A stretch of 64,000 bases of DNA from contig CANFUT010000022.1 in the NCBI GenBank assembly GCA_947450325.1, forward strand, positions 1 to 64,000. Reading direction: 5' to 3'. The stretch's first letter is position 1. Each line of letters starts with the position of its first letter. Origin of the DNA: Flavobacteriia bacterium. GTDB taxonomy: Bacteria > Bacteroidota > Bacteroidia > Flavobacteriales_D > Crocinitomicaceae. Shown here one piece after another: positions 25,601 to 35,313 of the stretch. A program made the translations under genes and the position numbers. The notes under the pieces were generated by a model, which did not search any database, was not told the origin of the DNA, and saw only the letters and a list, made by a program, of their open reading frames with translations.

Positions 25601-27613
25601 TTACTTGTAATTTCTTGCGGCAATTTTGATGAATTCATAATTCAAAGCTTCTTTATGAAGTTCTTCGTTATTAATATCATCACCTTTATATTCCCAAGCA
25701 CCAACAAATTTGAAGTTTTCATCATCTCTCAATGTTTCACCTTCAGCATCTTGATATTCTTCACGGAAATGTCCTCCACAAGATTCTTTTCTTTGTAAAG
25801 CATCGATTGCCATCAATTGTCCTAGTTCAATAAAATCTGCAACTCTCATTGCTTTTTCTAGTTGAGGATTCATTTCATTGGCAGTCCCTGGAACGTAAAC
25901 ATTTTGATGAAACTCTTCTTTCAATTGAGCGATTTCAGCAATTGCTTCTTTTAGACCTTGTTCATTTCTACCCATTCCAACTTTATTCCACATAATTAAT
26001 CCTAATTTTTTGTGGTAATAATCAACAGATTTTGTTCCGTTGTTGTTAAGGAATTTATTGATTTGATCATTCACTCTTTGTTCCGCTGCATCAAACTCTG
26101 GAGAATCAGTTGCTATTGCTCCGGTTCTAATTTCGTTTGCTAAATAATCAGACACAGTATATGGCAATACAAAATATCCATCCGCTAAACCTTGCATCAA
26201 AGCAGAAGCTCCTAATCTATTTGCTCCGTGATCTGAGAAATTAGCTTCCCCAGCAACAAAACAACCAGGAATTGTTGATTGTAAGTTGTAATCAACCCAA
26301 ACTCCACCCATTGTGTAGTGAACAGCTGGATAAATTTTCATTGGGGTTTCATATGGATTTTCGTCAGTGATTTTCTCATACATTTGGAATAAATTCCCGT
26401 ATTTACTTTCAACCCATTTTTTTCCTAAAGTGATAATTTCTTCTTCACTTGGATTGTGATTCCCTGCAGCAAAAGCTGATTGTTTTCCTTTGCTTTTAAT
26501 TTCTGATGAAAAATCCAAATAAACACCTTCATTGGTATCATTAGCTTCAATACCGTAACCAGCATCACATCTTTCTTTAGCAGCACGTGAAGCAACGTCA
26601 CGAGGCACCAAATTTCCAAATGCAGGATATCTTCTTTCTAAGAAATAATCTCTATCGTCTTCCGCAATCGCAGTTGGTTTCAATTTACCAGCTCTGATTG
26701 CTTCAGCATCTTCTTTTTTCTTTGGAACCCAAATTCGTCCAGAATTACGCAAAGACTCTGACATCAAGGTCAACTTGGCTTGATTTGTTCCGTGAACAGG
26801 AATACAAGTTGGGTGAATTTGAACAAAACATGGATTCGCGAACAAAGCTCCTTGTTTGTGAATTTTCCAAGCAGCAGTTACGTTACTTCCCATCGCATTT
26901 GTAGACAAGAAATATACATTTCCATATCCACCAGATGCAATAATAACCGCATGAGCAGAATGTCTTTCGATTTCACCTGTCACCAAGTTACGAGCGATAA
27001 TTCCTCTTGCTTTTCCATCAACTTTTACAATGTCTAACATTTCGTGACGGTTGTACATTTTCACACGACCTAAACCAATTTGGCGAGACAATGCTGAATA
27101 TGCACCTAATAACAATTGTTGACCTGTTTGTCCAGCTGCGTAAAAAGTACGTTGTACTTGAGTACCACCAAAAGAACGGTTGTCTAATAATCCACCGTAT
27201 TCACGAGCAAAAGGAACACCTTGAGCGACACATTGGTCGATGATATTTCCAGAAACTTCAGCTAAACGGTGAACATTTGCTTCACGCGCTCTGTAATCAC
27301 CTCCTTTGATTGTATCGTAGAATAAACGGAAAATTGAATCTCCATCGTTTTGGTAATTTTTCGCTGCATTAATCCCTCCTTGAGCAGCAATAGAATGCGC
27401 TCTACGCGGAGAATCTTGAAAACAAAATGCTTTCACATTGTATCCCATTTCACCTAAAGAAGCTGCCGCAGATGAACCAGCTAATCCAGTTCCTACAACA
27501 ATTACATCGATTTTAGGACGGTTATTTGGAGCAACTAATTTTAAATGATCTTTGTAATCAGTCCATTTTTTTGAAATGTGACCTTCTGGTATTTTTGAAT
27601 CTAATATTGACAT
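25601..27613 (-). CDS. sdhA: Succinate dehydrogenase flavoprotein subunit
   Basis: The 670-residue protein oxidises succinate to fumarate (or the reverse) with covalently bound FAD. Signatures are [17 protein letters not shown], the FAD-linking H73 in [14 protein letters not shown], the active-site region HPTCIPVHG, and the late [17 protein letters not shown]. It is longer than the E. coli subunit, as is usual for the Bacteroidota/epsilonproteobacterial SdhA/FrdA type. It lies between sdhC and sdhB, with gaps of 27 and 54 nt. Confidence 0.97.
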   Translation of the reverse strand: MSILDSKIPEGHISKKWTDYKDHLKLVAPNNRPKIDVIVVGTGLAGSSAAASLGEMGYNVKAFCFQDSPRRAHSIAAQGGINAAKNYQNDGDSIFRLFYDTIKGGDYRAREANVHRLAEVSGNIIDQCVAQGVPFAREYGGLLDNRSFGGTQVQRTFYAAGQTGQQLLLGAYSALSRQIGLGRVKMYNRHEMLDIVKVDGKARGIIARNLVTGEIERHSAHAVIIASGGYGNVYFLSTNAMGSNVTAAWKIHKQGALFANPCFVQIHPTCIPVHGTNQAKLTLMSESLRNSGRIWVPKKKEDAEAIRAGKLKPTAIAEDDRDYFLERRYPAFGNLVPRDVASRAAKERCDAGYGIEANDTNEGVYLDFSSEIKSKGKQSAFAAGNHNPSEEEIITLGKKWVESKYGNLFQMYEKITDENPYETPMKIYPAVHYTMGGVWVDYNLQSTIPGCFVAGEANFSDHGANRLGASALMQGLADGYFVLPYTVSDYLANEIRTGAIATDSPEFDAAEQRVNDQINKFLNNNGTKSVDYYHKKLGLIMWNKVGMGRNEQGLKEAIAEIAQLKEEFHQNVYVPGTANEMNPQLEKAMRVADFIELGQLMAIDALQRKESCGGHFREEYQDAEGETLRDDENFKFVGAWEYKGDDINNEELHKEALNYEFIKIAARNYK

Positions 27614-27640
27614 ATCGAAGCTATTTTTTAATGATCTAAA

Positions 27641-28498
27641 TTATTTCGTCAAGTAAAGGAAAATTGGAATTGAAGCAAAAGCCATTGGTACAATTACAGC
27701 AAACCCTTTTCCAAGTGCCTGAATAAATGGAGTGTACTTTGGATGACGAACTCCTAAAGATTGAAATGCTGAAGAGAATCCATGCCACAAGTGGAAGGAA
27801 AGTGTCAACATAGCTAAAGCATATAAAACAACCGCTAATAACGCAAATTCGTTTGCAGGAAAACCTTCAGCTGATTTATCATGTCCGAAGAAAGCGACTG
27901 TCAATGAATGTAGATCTTTGTAACCTTCACCCACTTTCAAATTAACTTCCGGTGCATAAATTTGAGTTCCGTGTTTGATTACTAAACCTTCTGTAGGCAA
28001 AAAGCTACCTGTTGTAGTTAAATACAAAGATTGTTTTTGTTCACTTCCAGGAGCGCTCACTTCAACTCTATGCAAAGGCATTGGTGTAGAAGAATATTTC
28101 GCTTTCCACCAAAAGTTAGCCATGTGCGTACAAATGAAAATCAAAATGATACTCCCTAACAAAGCCATACTTCTTGAAGCCCATGCAGAATTTGCACTTG
28201 GCTTGTTGTAAGCATAATTTACAGGACGCGCTTTTTTGTTTTGAAAAGCTAACAAAAATCCATCAATTGCGTGAAATAAAATAGAGATGTAAGTCGTGTA
28301 AGACAATACCTTAATAAAAATATTGTGAGACATGAAATAACCATACTCGTTAAACGCACGTTTGCCTTCTTCTCCTCCAGCAAACAATTGAAGGTTTCCT
28401 AAAAGGTGTCCAATCAGGAAAGTACACAAGAATAACCCCGTTAAAGCCATCCAATATTTTTTGGCTAGAGAGGATTTTAATAATACTGACTTACTCAT
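27641..28498 (-). CDS. sdhC: Succinate dehydrogenase cytochrome b subunit
   Basis: The 285-residue protein is the single-chain, five-helix cytochrome b558 type (complex II type B), which anchors SdhAB and binds two haems. Haem-ligand histidines are likely in LIGHLLGNL, SILFHAIDGFLL, CTHMANFWW and SFHLWHGFSSAFQ. A loop of about 80 residues between helices 3 and 4 carries EVSAPGSEQKQSLYL. It is the first gene of the operon. This type can work with menaquinone, the usual quinone of Bacteroidota. Confidence 0.95.
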   Translation of the reverse strand: MSKSVLLKSSLAKKYWMALTGLFLCTFLIGHLLGNLQLFAGGEEGKRAFNEYGYFMSHNIFIKVLSYTTYISILFHAIDGFLLAFQNKKARPVNYAYNKPSANSAWASRSMALLGSIILIFICTHMANFWWKAKYSSTPMPLHRVEVSAPGSEQKQSLYLTTTGSFLPTEGLVIKHGTQIYAPEVNLKVGEGYKDLHSLTVAFFGHDKSAEGFPANEFALLAVVLYALAMLTLSFHLWHGFSSAFQSLGVRHPKYTPFIQALGKGFAVIVPMAFASIPIFLYLTK

Positions 28499-28688
28499 TT
28501 TATATAGAAAATTTGAAAATATTCACTACAAATTTAACAGCTACAACAAAGCAAATTAAACTCTATCGTTATTTAGATTGAATTTAGATAGAGAACCTTA
28601 CATTGTTGAAATACCGTTTTCATCAATTGTGAATATTTTGGTTGATACTAATTTGATTCTTTTTACAATTTAAAACAGCTTAAAAACA

Positions 28689-28721
28689 AAAATGTTCAAC
28701 CTTATTTTGGCTGAACATTTT
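28689..28721 (-). terminator. Terminator of the pccB-like gene
   Basis: The stem AAAATGTTCAACC with GGCTGAACATTTT has a single mismatch that becomes a U-G wobble in minus-strand RNA. A T-rich tract follows on the minus strand. It lies 13 nt past the carboxyltransferase stop. Confidence 0.8.
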
Positions 28722-28734
28722 ATTGTTTGAAACA

Positions 28735-30273
28735 TTATAATGGAATGTTTCCATGTTTTTTTTGCGGCAAGCTTTCTGCTTTGTTTTCTAACATTTGGAA
28801 AGCGGCAATCAATTTTGCTCGGGTTTCTTCAGGTAATATTACATCATCGACAAAACCACGCTCAGCTGCTCTGTATGGGTTGGCGAACATTTCAGCATAT
28901 TCAGCTTCTTTTTCTTTCCATTTTTCTTCACGATTTGCCGCCTCAGAAATTTCCTTTTTGAAAATAATTTCCGCAGCACCTTTTGCTCCCATTACAGCAA
29001 CCTCCGCCGTTGGCCAAGCAAAATTTAAATCAGCACCAATGTTCTTAGAATTCATTACATCAAAAGCACCACCATATGCTTTACGTGTGATAACAGTAAC
29101 TCTTGGTACAGTTGCCTCAGAGAAAGCGTAAAGTAATTTCGCTCCATGTGTAATAATACCTCTCCATTCTTGATCAGTACCCGGCAAAAATCCTGGTACA
29201 TCTTCCAACACCAATAAAGGTATATTGAAACAATCACAAAAACGAACGAATCTTCCACCTTTCCTCGAAGCATCAATGTCTAACACTCCAGCCATTGCAG
29301 CGGGCTGATTGGCGACAATTCCGATTGTTCTTCCTTCTAAGCGCGCAAAACCAACAACAATGTTTTTGGCAAAACCTTCTTGCACTTCACGGAAAGAATT
29401 GTCATCTACAATGCAATCTAAAACCGAACGAATATCGTAAGGAAGTGTTGAATTTGCTGGTAAAATATTTTTGATTGCTTCTGTTTTCGAAGCTGTAAAC
29501 TCAAATTTTGTTGTCGGTGCTAATTCGCCATAATTTTGAGGCATGTAAGTCATCAAATCACGAACATCTTTCAAGCACTGTACATCATTTGCAGAAGTAA
29601 AATGTGTAACTCCAGATTTTTCTGCATGTGTTTTAGCACCTCCTAAATCTTCGGACGTAACTTCTTCGTGTGTAACAGTTTTGACAACATTTGGACCTGT
29701 TACAAACATATATGAAGTATCTTCAACCATGAAAATAAAGTCAGTCAACGCAGGACTATATACGGCTCCACCAGCACAAGGTCCCATGATGACACTAATT
29801 TGCGGTATCACTCCTGAAGCTCGCGTATTTCGATAAAAAATATCTGCATAACCAGCCAAAGAAACAACACCTTCTTGAATTCGCGCACCTCCAGAATCAT
29901 TCAATCCAATTACGGGAGCCCCGTTTTTTAGCGCTAAATCCATGACTTTGCAAATTTTCTCAGCGTGAGTTTCAGAAAGAGAACCCCCTAAAACAGTAAA
30001 GTCCTGAGAAAAAACGTACACCAAACGACCGTGAATTTTTCCATAACCAGTAACTACTCCGTCACCAGGAAAGGTTTGTTTGTCTAATCCGAAAGAAGTT
30101 GAACGGTGCTCGATAAACATTCCCATTTCTTGAAAAGAATTATCGTCAAGTAATAAAATCACACGTTCGCGCGCGGTCAGTTTTCCTTGTTGATGCTGAC
30201 GATCAATGCGATTTTGTCCACCTCCCAACTGAGATTTTTTGCGGCGTTCAATTAGTTCATTGCTACTATTCAT
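28735..30273 (-). CDS. Acyl-CoA carboxylase carboxyltransferase (propionyl-CoA carboxylase beta type)
   Basis: The protein moves CO2 from carboxybiotin to an acyl-CoA, most likely propionyl-CoA. The 512-residue protein has the N-terminal crotonase half with [15 protein letters not shown] and [16 protein letters not shown]. The oxyanion-forming [16 protein letters not shown] is present, as are the C-terminal half motifs [21 protein letters not shown] and [11 protein letters not shown]. No alpha (biotin) subunit lies in the window. ATG 30273 begins one nt after the stop of a transpeptidase remnant, so translation may have been coupled to it. Methylcrotonyl-CoA carboxylase is less likely from the [13 protein letters not shown] region. 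Confidence 0.92.
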   Translation of the reverse strand: MNSSNELIERRKKSQLGGGQNRIDRQHQQGKLTARERVILLLDDNSFQEMGMFIEHRSTSFGLDKQTFPGDGVVTGYGKIHGRLVYVFSQDFTVLGGSLSETHAEKICKVMDLALKNGAPVIGLNDSGGARIQEGVVSLAGYADIFYRNTRASGVIPQISVIMGPCAGGAVYSPALTDFIFMVEDTSYMFVTGPNVVKTVTHEEVTSEDLGGAKTHAEKSGVTHFTSANDVQCLKDVRDLMTYMPQNYGELAPTTKFEFTASKTEAIKNILPANSTLPYDIRSVLDCIVDDNSFREVQEGFAKNIVVGFARLEGRTIGIVANQPAAMAGVLDIDASRKGGRFVRFCDCFNIPLLVLEDVPGFLPGTDQEWRGIITHGAKLLYAFSEATVPRVTVITRKAYGGAFDVMNSKNIGADLNFAWPTAEVAVMGAKGAAEIIFKKEISEAANREEKWKEKEAEYAEMFANPYRAAERGFVDDVILPEETRAKLIAAFQMLENKAESLPQKKHGNIPL

Positions 30274-30274
30274 A

Positions 30275-30478
30275 TTATTTGCGTATTTCAATGGTTGTTT
30301 CAAGTCGGATATCTTGATATAAATCTGTAATATCTTTCGTTGACAAAGATATACAACCTAAAGTCCAATCTATCTTTTTTTCAATAATTTCATCGAGCGA
30401 ATTTTCATTTTGATTCGAATGTCTTGCATTATTCACATTGTAAAAACAATTAAAACAAGAAAACAGCTTGAAAATCAA
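30275..30478 (-). pseudogene. N-terminally deleted L,D-transpeptidase (YkuD) remnant
   Basis: An open frame of 67 codons starts only from TTG 30478. Its second half, [19 protein letters not shown] followed by DLYQDI and TTIEIRK, looks like the end of a YkuD domain. T39-L-G-C42 fits the [S/T]xGC catalytic motif, and H20 stands 17 residues before T39 plus one, the spacing of the catalytic His. A full YkuD enzyme needs about 100 more residues upstream, but radA ends 24 nt before this frame. The first 18 residues do not resemble the family. I infer a deletion remnant lying between radA and the carboxylase gene, not a working enzyme. Confidence 0.55.
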
Positions 30479-30502
30479 AAGAAAACGAATTACAATATTG
30501 TC

Positions 30503-31867
30503 TTAACCGAACAAAGCGCGAAGTACCTCATCAATTCTTCCACACTTTATCAATTCTATTTTGAAATTTTTTTGATCAATTCCCTTATTAAATTTAGAAA
30601 TGATGATTTTTTCAAATCCCAACTTTTCCGCTTCGTAAATACGTTGATCGATTCTATTAACAGGTCTAACTTCACCAGAAAGCCCAACTTCTGCTGCCAA
30701 ACAAAAGTTTTTGGGAATTGGCAAATCAGCATTTGAAGATAAAACAGCCGCAACAACTGCTAAATCGATTGCTGGATCGTCTACCCTAATTCCACCAGCG
30801 ATATTGAGAAAAACATCTTTTGCACCCAATTTAAATCCGCATCGCTTTTCCATTACTGCCAAAAGCATATTCAATCTTCGTGCATCAAAACCTGTCGATG
30901 ATCGTTGGGGTGTTCCGTATGCAGCAGTGCTCACTAAAGCTTGAACTTCTATTAAAATTGGTCTCAATCCTTCCAAAGTAGATGCAATTGAAATTCCACT
31001 TAAAGTTGCATCGGTGTTTGTAATAAGTATCTCTGAAGGATTTTCAACTTGTCTTAAGCCAGATCCTAACATTTCATAAATTCCTAACTCATTGGTACTA
31101 CCAAAACGGTTTTTTATGGTTCGCAACAATCTGTAAACGTGATTTCTATCTCCTTCAAACTGCAAAACTACATCTACCATGTGTTCCAACACTTTTGGTC
31201 CAGCCAAAGCGCCTTCTTTGGTAATGTGTCCAATCAAAAATACAGGAACATCCGTTTGTTTGGCATATCGCAAAAGTTGTGCAGTACATTCTCGAACTTG
31301 AGAAATACTTCCTGGTGAGCTTTCTATTTGATTGCTGTATAAAGTTTGGATTGAATCAATTACCAAAAGTTTTGGCTGAATCTCCTCCGCCTGCATGAAA
31401 ATATTTTGCAAGTTTGTTTCAGTCAGGATGAAGCATTCTTTGTTATCTAAACCAATTCTTTCGGCGCGCATTTTAATTTGCTGATCACTCTCCTCACCGG
31501 ATACATACAATACACGCAAGTTTTTTTCTAAAACCGCCAATTGCAACATCAACGTAGATTTCCCAATACCAGGTTCTCCACCAAAAAGTATCAATGATCC
31601 AGGAACCATTCCATTGCCTAAAACTCTGTTTAATTCTGAATCGCATAAAGTGATTCTTTCTTGGCCTCTATTTTCTATGTCTTGAATCGGTTGTGGTTTA
31701 GCTGTTCGTCCAGTATTGGTCGAAAAAGCAACAACTTGCGAAAGGTTTTTCTCTACAATTTCTTCCACAAAAGTATTCCATTCTGAACAAGATGGACATT
31801 TTCCAAGCCATTTAGGTGTTTGATAACCACAGTTTTGACAAAAGAATGCTGATTTAATTTTAGCCAT
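30503..31867 (-). CDS. radA: DNA repair protein RadA
   Basis: RadA is a RecA-like ATPase that promotes branch migration in recombinational repair. The 454-residue protein has the N-terminal zinc finger (C10, C13, C24, C27 in FCQNCGYQTPKWLGKCPSC). Walker A is GGEPGIGKST at 96-105, and the RadA-specific motif KNRFGSTNE is present. A C-terminal Lon-like domain includes GVRVDDP-type GIRVDDPAIDLAVVAA. The length is normal. A -7 box ends 4 nt before the ATG. Confidence 0.96.
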   Translation of the reverse strand: MAKIKSAFFCQNCGYQTPKWLGKCPSCSEWNTFVEEIVEKNLSQVVAFSTNTGRTAKPQPIQDIENRGQERITLCDSELNRVLGNGMVPGSLILFGGEPGIGKSTLMLQLAVLEKNLRVLYVSGEESDQQIKMRAERIGLDNKECFILTETNLQNIFMQAEEIQPKLLVIDSIQTLYSNQIESSPGSISQVRECTAQLLRYAKQTDVPVFLIGHITKEGALAGPKVLEHMVDVVLQFEGDRNHVYRLLRTIKNRFGSTNELGIYEMLGSGLRQVENPSEILITNTDATLSGISIASTLEGLRPILIEVQALVSTAAYGTPQRSSTGFDARRLNMLLAVMEKRCGFKLGAKDVFLNIAGGIRVDDPAIDLAVVAAVLSSNADLPIPKNFCLAAEVGLSGEVRPVNRIDQRIYEAEKLGFEKIIISKFNKGIDQKNFKIELIKCGRIDEVLRALFG

Positions 31868-31871
31868 AAAG

Positions 31872-31879
31872 CAAAGTTA
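31872..31879 (-). promoter_or_regulatory. Candidate -7 element of radA, leaderless spacing
   Basis: The minus strand reads TAACTTTG (TAnnTTTG). The radA ATG begins only 4 nt after it, so the transcript would start at or near the start codon. The -33 box is not clear. Confidence 0.4.
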
Positions 31880-31917
31880 AGAGAAAAAGCAGAAATTCAC
31901 ATTTGAAATACCGTAAA

Positions 31918-32388
31918 TTATGAATAATTATTTACCTCTATTGGTGCCTGCGTTTGCTTCATTTGCCAATCCATTTCCCACCTTTTATAGACATAAGGTG
32001 AGAGCAAACGTTGATCGTTATTTTGAAATATCACGATATTGTCGTGGGTTGTATAATACCATGAGATTTCATAGACTTTCATTTTGATTCCCAATTTTGT
32101 CTTTTCAAACCCAGAAACTGTGGAAAAATCAAATTTCAATTCTTGTAAGGCAAGTTTGTTGATTGTTATCTTCTTTCCTTTGACGCCAAGTAATTGAATC
32201 AAAATCACATAATTTCGATTGAGAATTTTAATGTTGTTTGTAGACACAGATTGCGTGTGATTTCTCACTTCTTTGTGATATTTATTTTTACAATGAATAT
32301 CACAAAATACTTTGTCTGAGCGACCATAGAGTTGTTTATTGCAGACGCAACATTGTCTAGTGTATGCAATGTTTGATGTTTTTTGCAT
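31918..32388 (-). CDS. Zinc-ribbon protein, unknown function
   Basis: The protein has 156 residues. The N-terminus has a treble-clef-like site, CCVCNKQLYGRSDKVFCDIHC, in which GRSDKxFCxxxC is typical of small Bacteroidota zinc-ribbon proteins. The remaining part (about 45-150) is a mixed fold including LLGVKGKKITINKLALQELKF and has no known domain. A DNA or RNA contact through the zinc site is possible but not shown. It lies upstream of radA on the same strand. Confidence 0.78.
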   Translation of the reverse strand: MQKTSNIAYTRQCCVCNKQLYGRSDKVFCDIHCKNKYHKEVRNHTQSVSTNNIKILNRNYVILIQLLGVKGKKITINKLALQELKFDFSTVSGFEKTKLGIKMKVYEISWYYTTHDNIVIFQNNDQRLLSPYVYKRWEMDWQMKQTQAPIEVNNYS

Positions 32389-32464
32389 GAGTGTAAAAGA
32401 TAAATTGGTTTGTTAATCTAAGTTATGGAAAATTATGATTTGAAACCAAATATTTTTGAACAAT

Positions 32465-32493
32465 TAAGTGATTTTATCCGTTATAATCACTTA
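32465..32493. promoter_or_regulatory. 29-bp dyad upstream of hemL
   Basis: TAAGTGATT at 32465-32473 and AATCACTTA at 32485-32493 are perfect 9-bp inverted arms with an 11-nt AT-rich spacer. No T-run follows, so it is not a terminator. It lies about 110 nt before hemL and could be a dimeric-regulator site. Confidence 0.45.
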
Positions 32494-32603
32494 CAACCCC
32501 GAAAACATGGAGAATAAATTTTGCAAAAATCTTTATCAAATCCAAAACAAGATTATTCGTAATTTCGCCAAAAAATTTAGCAACAATTCAAAATTCATCC
32601 AAA

Positions 32604-33899
32604 ATGGCTATCAAAAGAACAAACTCAGAATCTCTTTTTTCAAAAGCTAAAAATTATTTCCCTGGAGGTGTTAATTCCCCGGTAAGAGCTTTTAAATCTG
32701 TTGATGGCTCACCATTATTCATTAAAAAAGGAGATGGTTGCATGATCTGGGATGAAGATGACAACCAATTCATCGATTTCTGCTGCAGTTGGGGACCGTT
32801 GATTTTGGGACACAATCATCCTAATGTTTACAACAAAGTTGTAGAAACGCTTCAAAATGGTTCAAGCTTTGGAGCTCCAACTCGATTAGAAAATGAATTG
32901 GCTGAATTAATTCTACAAAGAAATCCATTTATCGATAAAATCAGATTTGTAAGTTCTGGAACTGAAGCTGTGATGTCTGCATTAAGACTGGCGCGAGGTT
33001 ATACTGAAAAAGACAAAGTCATCAAATTTGACGGTTGTTACCACGGACATTCTGATTCCCTTTTGGTAAATGCTGGAAGCGGACTTGTTACTTTAGGTGA
33101 ATCATCAAGTGCTGGCGTTCCAGCAAGTTTTGCACATGAAACGTTGGTTTTGCCGTTAAATGATATCGAAGCACTCAAAGCTTGCGTTGAAGCATACAAA
33201 GATCAAATTGCTTGCGCGATTATTGAACCAATCCCAGCCAACAATGGTTTACTTCTGCAAGAAAAAACCTTTCTGTTAGCGCTGAGAGAAATCTGCACAG
33301 AAAACAACATTCTGCTATTTTTTGACGAAGTAATTTCAGGTTTCCGAGTTGCCTTTGCTGGTGCTGCGGAATATTATGGAATCGAGCCAGACTTGGTAAC
33401 CTACGGTAAAATCATCGGTGGTGGACTTCCGGTTGGTGCTTATGGTGCTAAAAAAGAAATCATGGCAAGAGTTTCTCCAGATGGAAATGTTTACCAAGCG
33501 GGAACATTGTCTGGAAATCCAGTGGCGATGGCAGCGGGAATAGCACAACTAACAGAATGTGCAAAACCAGGATTCTATGAAGATCAAGCCCAAAGAACGA
33601 TTGACTTTATTGCTCCAATTAACGCTCATGCGAAAGATAAAGGGTATGATTTTGAAATTGTGAGCATTGGTTCTATATTTTGGTTGAATTTCGCAGGTAA
33701 TAAAACAATTCGAAAAGCACAAGAAATAAATCCAGACATGACTGGCTTCAGACATTTACATAGTGCGCTGTTAGAGCGAGGAATTTACTTAGGACCAAGT
33801 GGTTACGAAGTCGGTTTTGTTTCCTTGGCACATACTCCTGAAATTCTTCAAAAAGCAGCAATTATGATGTGTGAAGCGCTTGATGCGATTTATCAATAG
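32604..33899 (+). CDS. hemL: Glutamate-1-semialdehyde 2,1-aminomutase
   Basis: The enzyme converts glutamate-1-semialdehyde to 5-aminolevulinate, the haem precursor (EC 5.4.3.8). The 431-residue protein has YFPGGVNSPVRAF at the N-terminus, SSGTEAVMSALRLARG, and the PLP lysine K269 in TYGKIIGGGLPVGAYG. These separate it from ordinary aminotransferases. It stands alone here; hemD lies 20 kb away at 53.6 kb. A strong dyad upstream may control it. Confidence 0.96.
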   Translation: MAIKRTNSESLFSKAKNYFPGGVNSPVRAFKSVDGSPLFIKKGDGCMIWDEDDNQFIDFCCSWGPLILGHNHPNVYNKVVETLQNGSSFGAPTRLENELAELILQRNPFIDKIRFVSSGTEAVMSALRLARGYTEKDKVIKFDGCYHGHSDSLLVNAGSGLVTLGESSSAGVPASFAHETLVLPLNDIEALKACVEAYKDQIACAIIEPIPANNGLLLQEKTFLLALREICTENNILLFFDEVISGFRVAFAGAAEYYGIEPDLVTYGKIIGGGLPVGAYGAKKEIMARVSPDGNVYQAGTLSGNPVAMAAGIAQLTECAKPGFYEDQAQRTIDFIAPINAHAKDKGYDFEIVSIGSIFWLNFAGNKTIRKAQEINPDMTGFRHLHSALLERGIYLGPSGYEVGFVSLAHTPEILQKAAIMMCEALDAIYQ

Positions 33900-34070
33900 T
33901 AACATCTCTTTTTTGAATTTCTTTACATTAGTTTTAATGTTTAGCTTTTAGATTTATTCTCCTTTCAAACATTTTGAAATGAATAAACTAAGCTTTAAAA
34001 AGTAATTATAACCATCATATAATATAAGTATTTGATTGCTAAAATTTCACAATTAATAATATTAATTTTC

Positions 34071-34099
34071 TTGAAAACAATTTAAAGGTCGTAAATTTG
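34071..34099 (+). promoter_or_regulatory. Promoter of the lipid desaturase gene
   Basis: TTG at 34071-34073, an 18-nt spacer, and TAAATTTG at 34092-34099 match both Bacteroidota consensus elements. The leader would be about 45 nt. Confidence 0.75.
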
Positions 34100-34151
34100 C
34101 ATAGGTTGAAATCAGCGTATCACTGCGCTTTTAAATACCAAACCAGATAAG

Positions 34152-35234
34152 ATGGAATATATTAAATTCACAAAAAGAGATGCATTTTCTAAAGAACTTG
34201 CTCAAAAAGTCAACGATTATTTAAAATCTAATAATCTCAAAAAGTTTGGAAGCTGGAAAATTCTTTTGAAAGTTCCGCTAATGTTTACAATTTACCTTTT
34301 ACCTTATTTTTTAATGGTCTTTGGCGTAATTGAAAGTAAATGGATCATGCTTTTGATGTCACTTACAATGGGCGTGGGAATGGCAGGTATTGGACTTTCT
34401 ATTATGCACGATGCAAACCACGGTTCTTTTTCTAAACGTCCTTGGATTAACAAAATGATGAGTTACTCTATGGAAGTTTTAGGCGGAAATGGCTTAAACT
34501 GGAGAATTCAACACAATGTTCTTCACCACAGTTTTACCAATGTCCACGATTTAGATGAAGACATCAAACCAGTCGGATTATTGAGATTTTCACCAAATGA
34601 ACCGAAAAAGAAAATCCATAAATTTCAAGTTTATTATGCTTGGTTTTTCTATGGATTGATGACGCTTTCTTGGATGACAAACAAAGATTTTGCCCAATTG
34701 ATTCGCTACAAAAAGAAAGATTTGCTCGCAGCACAAAATGTGACTTATAGCAAAGCCATGCTCTTTTTGATTTTCTCCAAAGTGCTTTACTACGTTGCAA
34801 TTGCCGTCGTTCCTTTAGTTGTTATGGACATTTCATGGTGGCAATGGCTAATCGGATTTTTCTCCATGCATTTTGTTAGTGGTTCAATCCTTGCTTTTGT
34901 TTTTCAACCAGCGCACGTAATGCCTGAAACAAGCTTCATGACAGTTGAAAATCACCAAGAAGAAAATCCTGATGAAAGTTGGGCAGTTCACCAAATGAAA
35001 ACAACAGCGAACTTTGAAAATTGGAATCCTATTTTAACTTGGTATGTTGGCGGTTTAAATTACCAAATTGAGCACCACTTGTTCCCAGACATTTCTCATG
35101 TACATTATCCAAAAATTTCGAAAATTGTAAAAACAATTGCAGAAAAACATGGAGTACCATACAATTATCACAAAACGTGGGGTGGAGCAATTTTCTCTCA
35201 CCTAAGATTATTGAATAGATTGGGAAGAGCATAA
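34152..35234 (+). CDS. Membrane fatty-acid (acyl-lipid/acyl-CoA) desaturase
   Basis: The protein has 360 residues with four to six hydrophobic segments. The three histidine boxes of diiron desaturases are complete: HDANH (86-90), HNVLHH (121-126) and QIEHH (305-309). The Gln in the third box is typical of front-end or linoleoyl-CoA-like desaturases (DesA3/Des6 group). Here the N-terminal cytochrome b5 domain is absent, so an external electron donor is needed. It is likely to adjust membrane fluidity, for example in cold. Its own promoter and terminator make it a single-gene unit. Confidence 0.93.
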   Translation: MEYIKFTKRDAFSKELAQKVNDYLKSNNLKKFGSWKILLKVPLMFTIYLLPYFLMVFGVIESKWIMLLMSLTMGVGMAGIGLSIMHDANHGSFSKRPWINKMMSYSMEVLGGNGLNWRIQHNVLHHSFTNVHDLDEDIKPVGLLRFSPNEPKKKIHKFQVYYAWFFYGLMTLSWMTNKDFAQLIRYKKKDLLAAQNVTYSKAMLFLIFSKVLYYVAIAVVPLVVMDISWWQWLIGFFSMHFVSGSILAFVFQPAHVMPETSFMTVENHQEENPDESWAVHQMKTTANFENWNPILTWYVGGLNYQIEHHLFPDISHVHYPKISKIVKTIAEKHGVPYNYHKTWGGAIFSHLRLLNRLGRA

Positions 35235-35260
35235 ATATTCAAATCAAATATAAATGCATA

Positions 35261-35294
35261 AAAAACGGCGCTTGAATCATCAATCGCCGTTTTT
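35261..35294. terminator. Bidirectional terminator, desaturase / barrel protein
   Basis: A perfect 10-bp stem AAAAACGGCG (35261-35270) with CGCCGTTTTT (35285-35294) has a 14-nt loop. T-runs on both strands serve the two convergent genes. Confidence 0.85.
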
Positions 35295-35313
35295 GTTTTA
35301 CAAATTTCTTATT

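Noticed and set aside
28529-28554. Possible sdhC promoter (TAAATTTG on the minus strand with TTG at 15 nt)
   Set aside because: The -7 box matches, but the spacer of 15 nt is too short compared with 17-20 nt elsewhere here, so I do not call it.
28727-29131. A 134-codon open frame opposite the carboxyltransferase gene
   Set aside because: It lies wholly antisense to a conserved enzyme; its hydrophobic look comes from the complementary codons.
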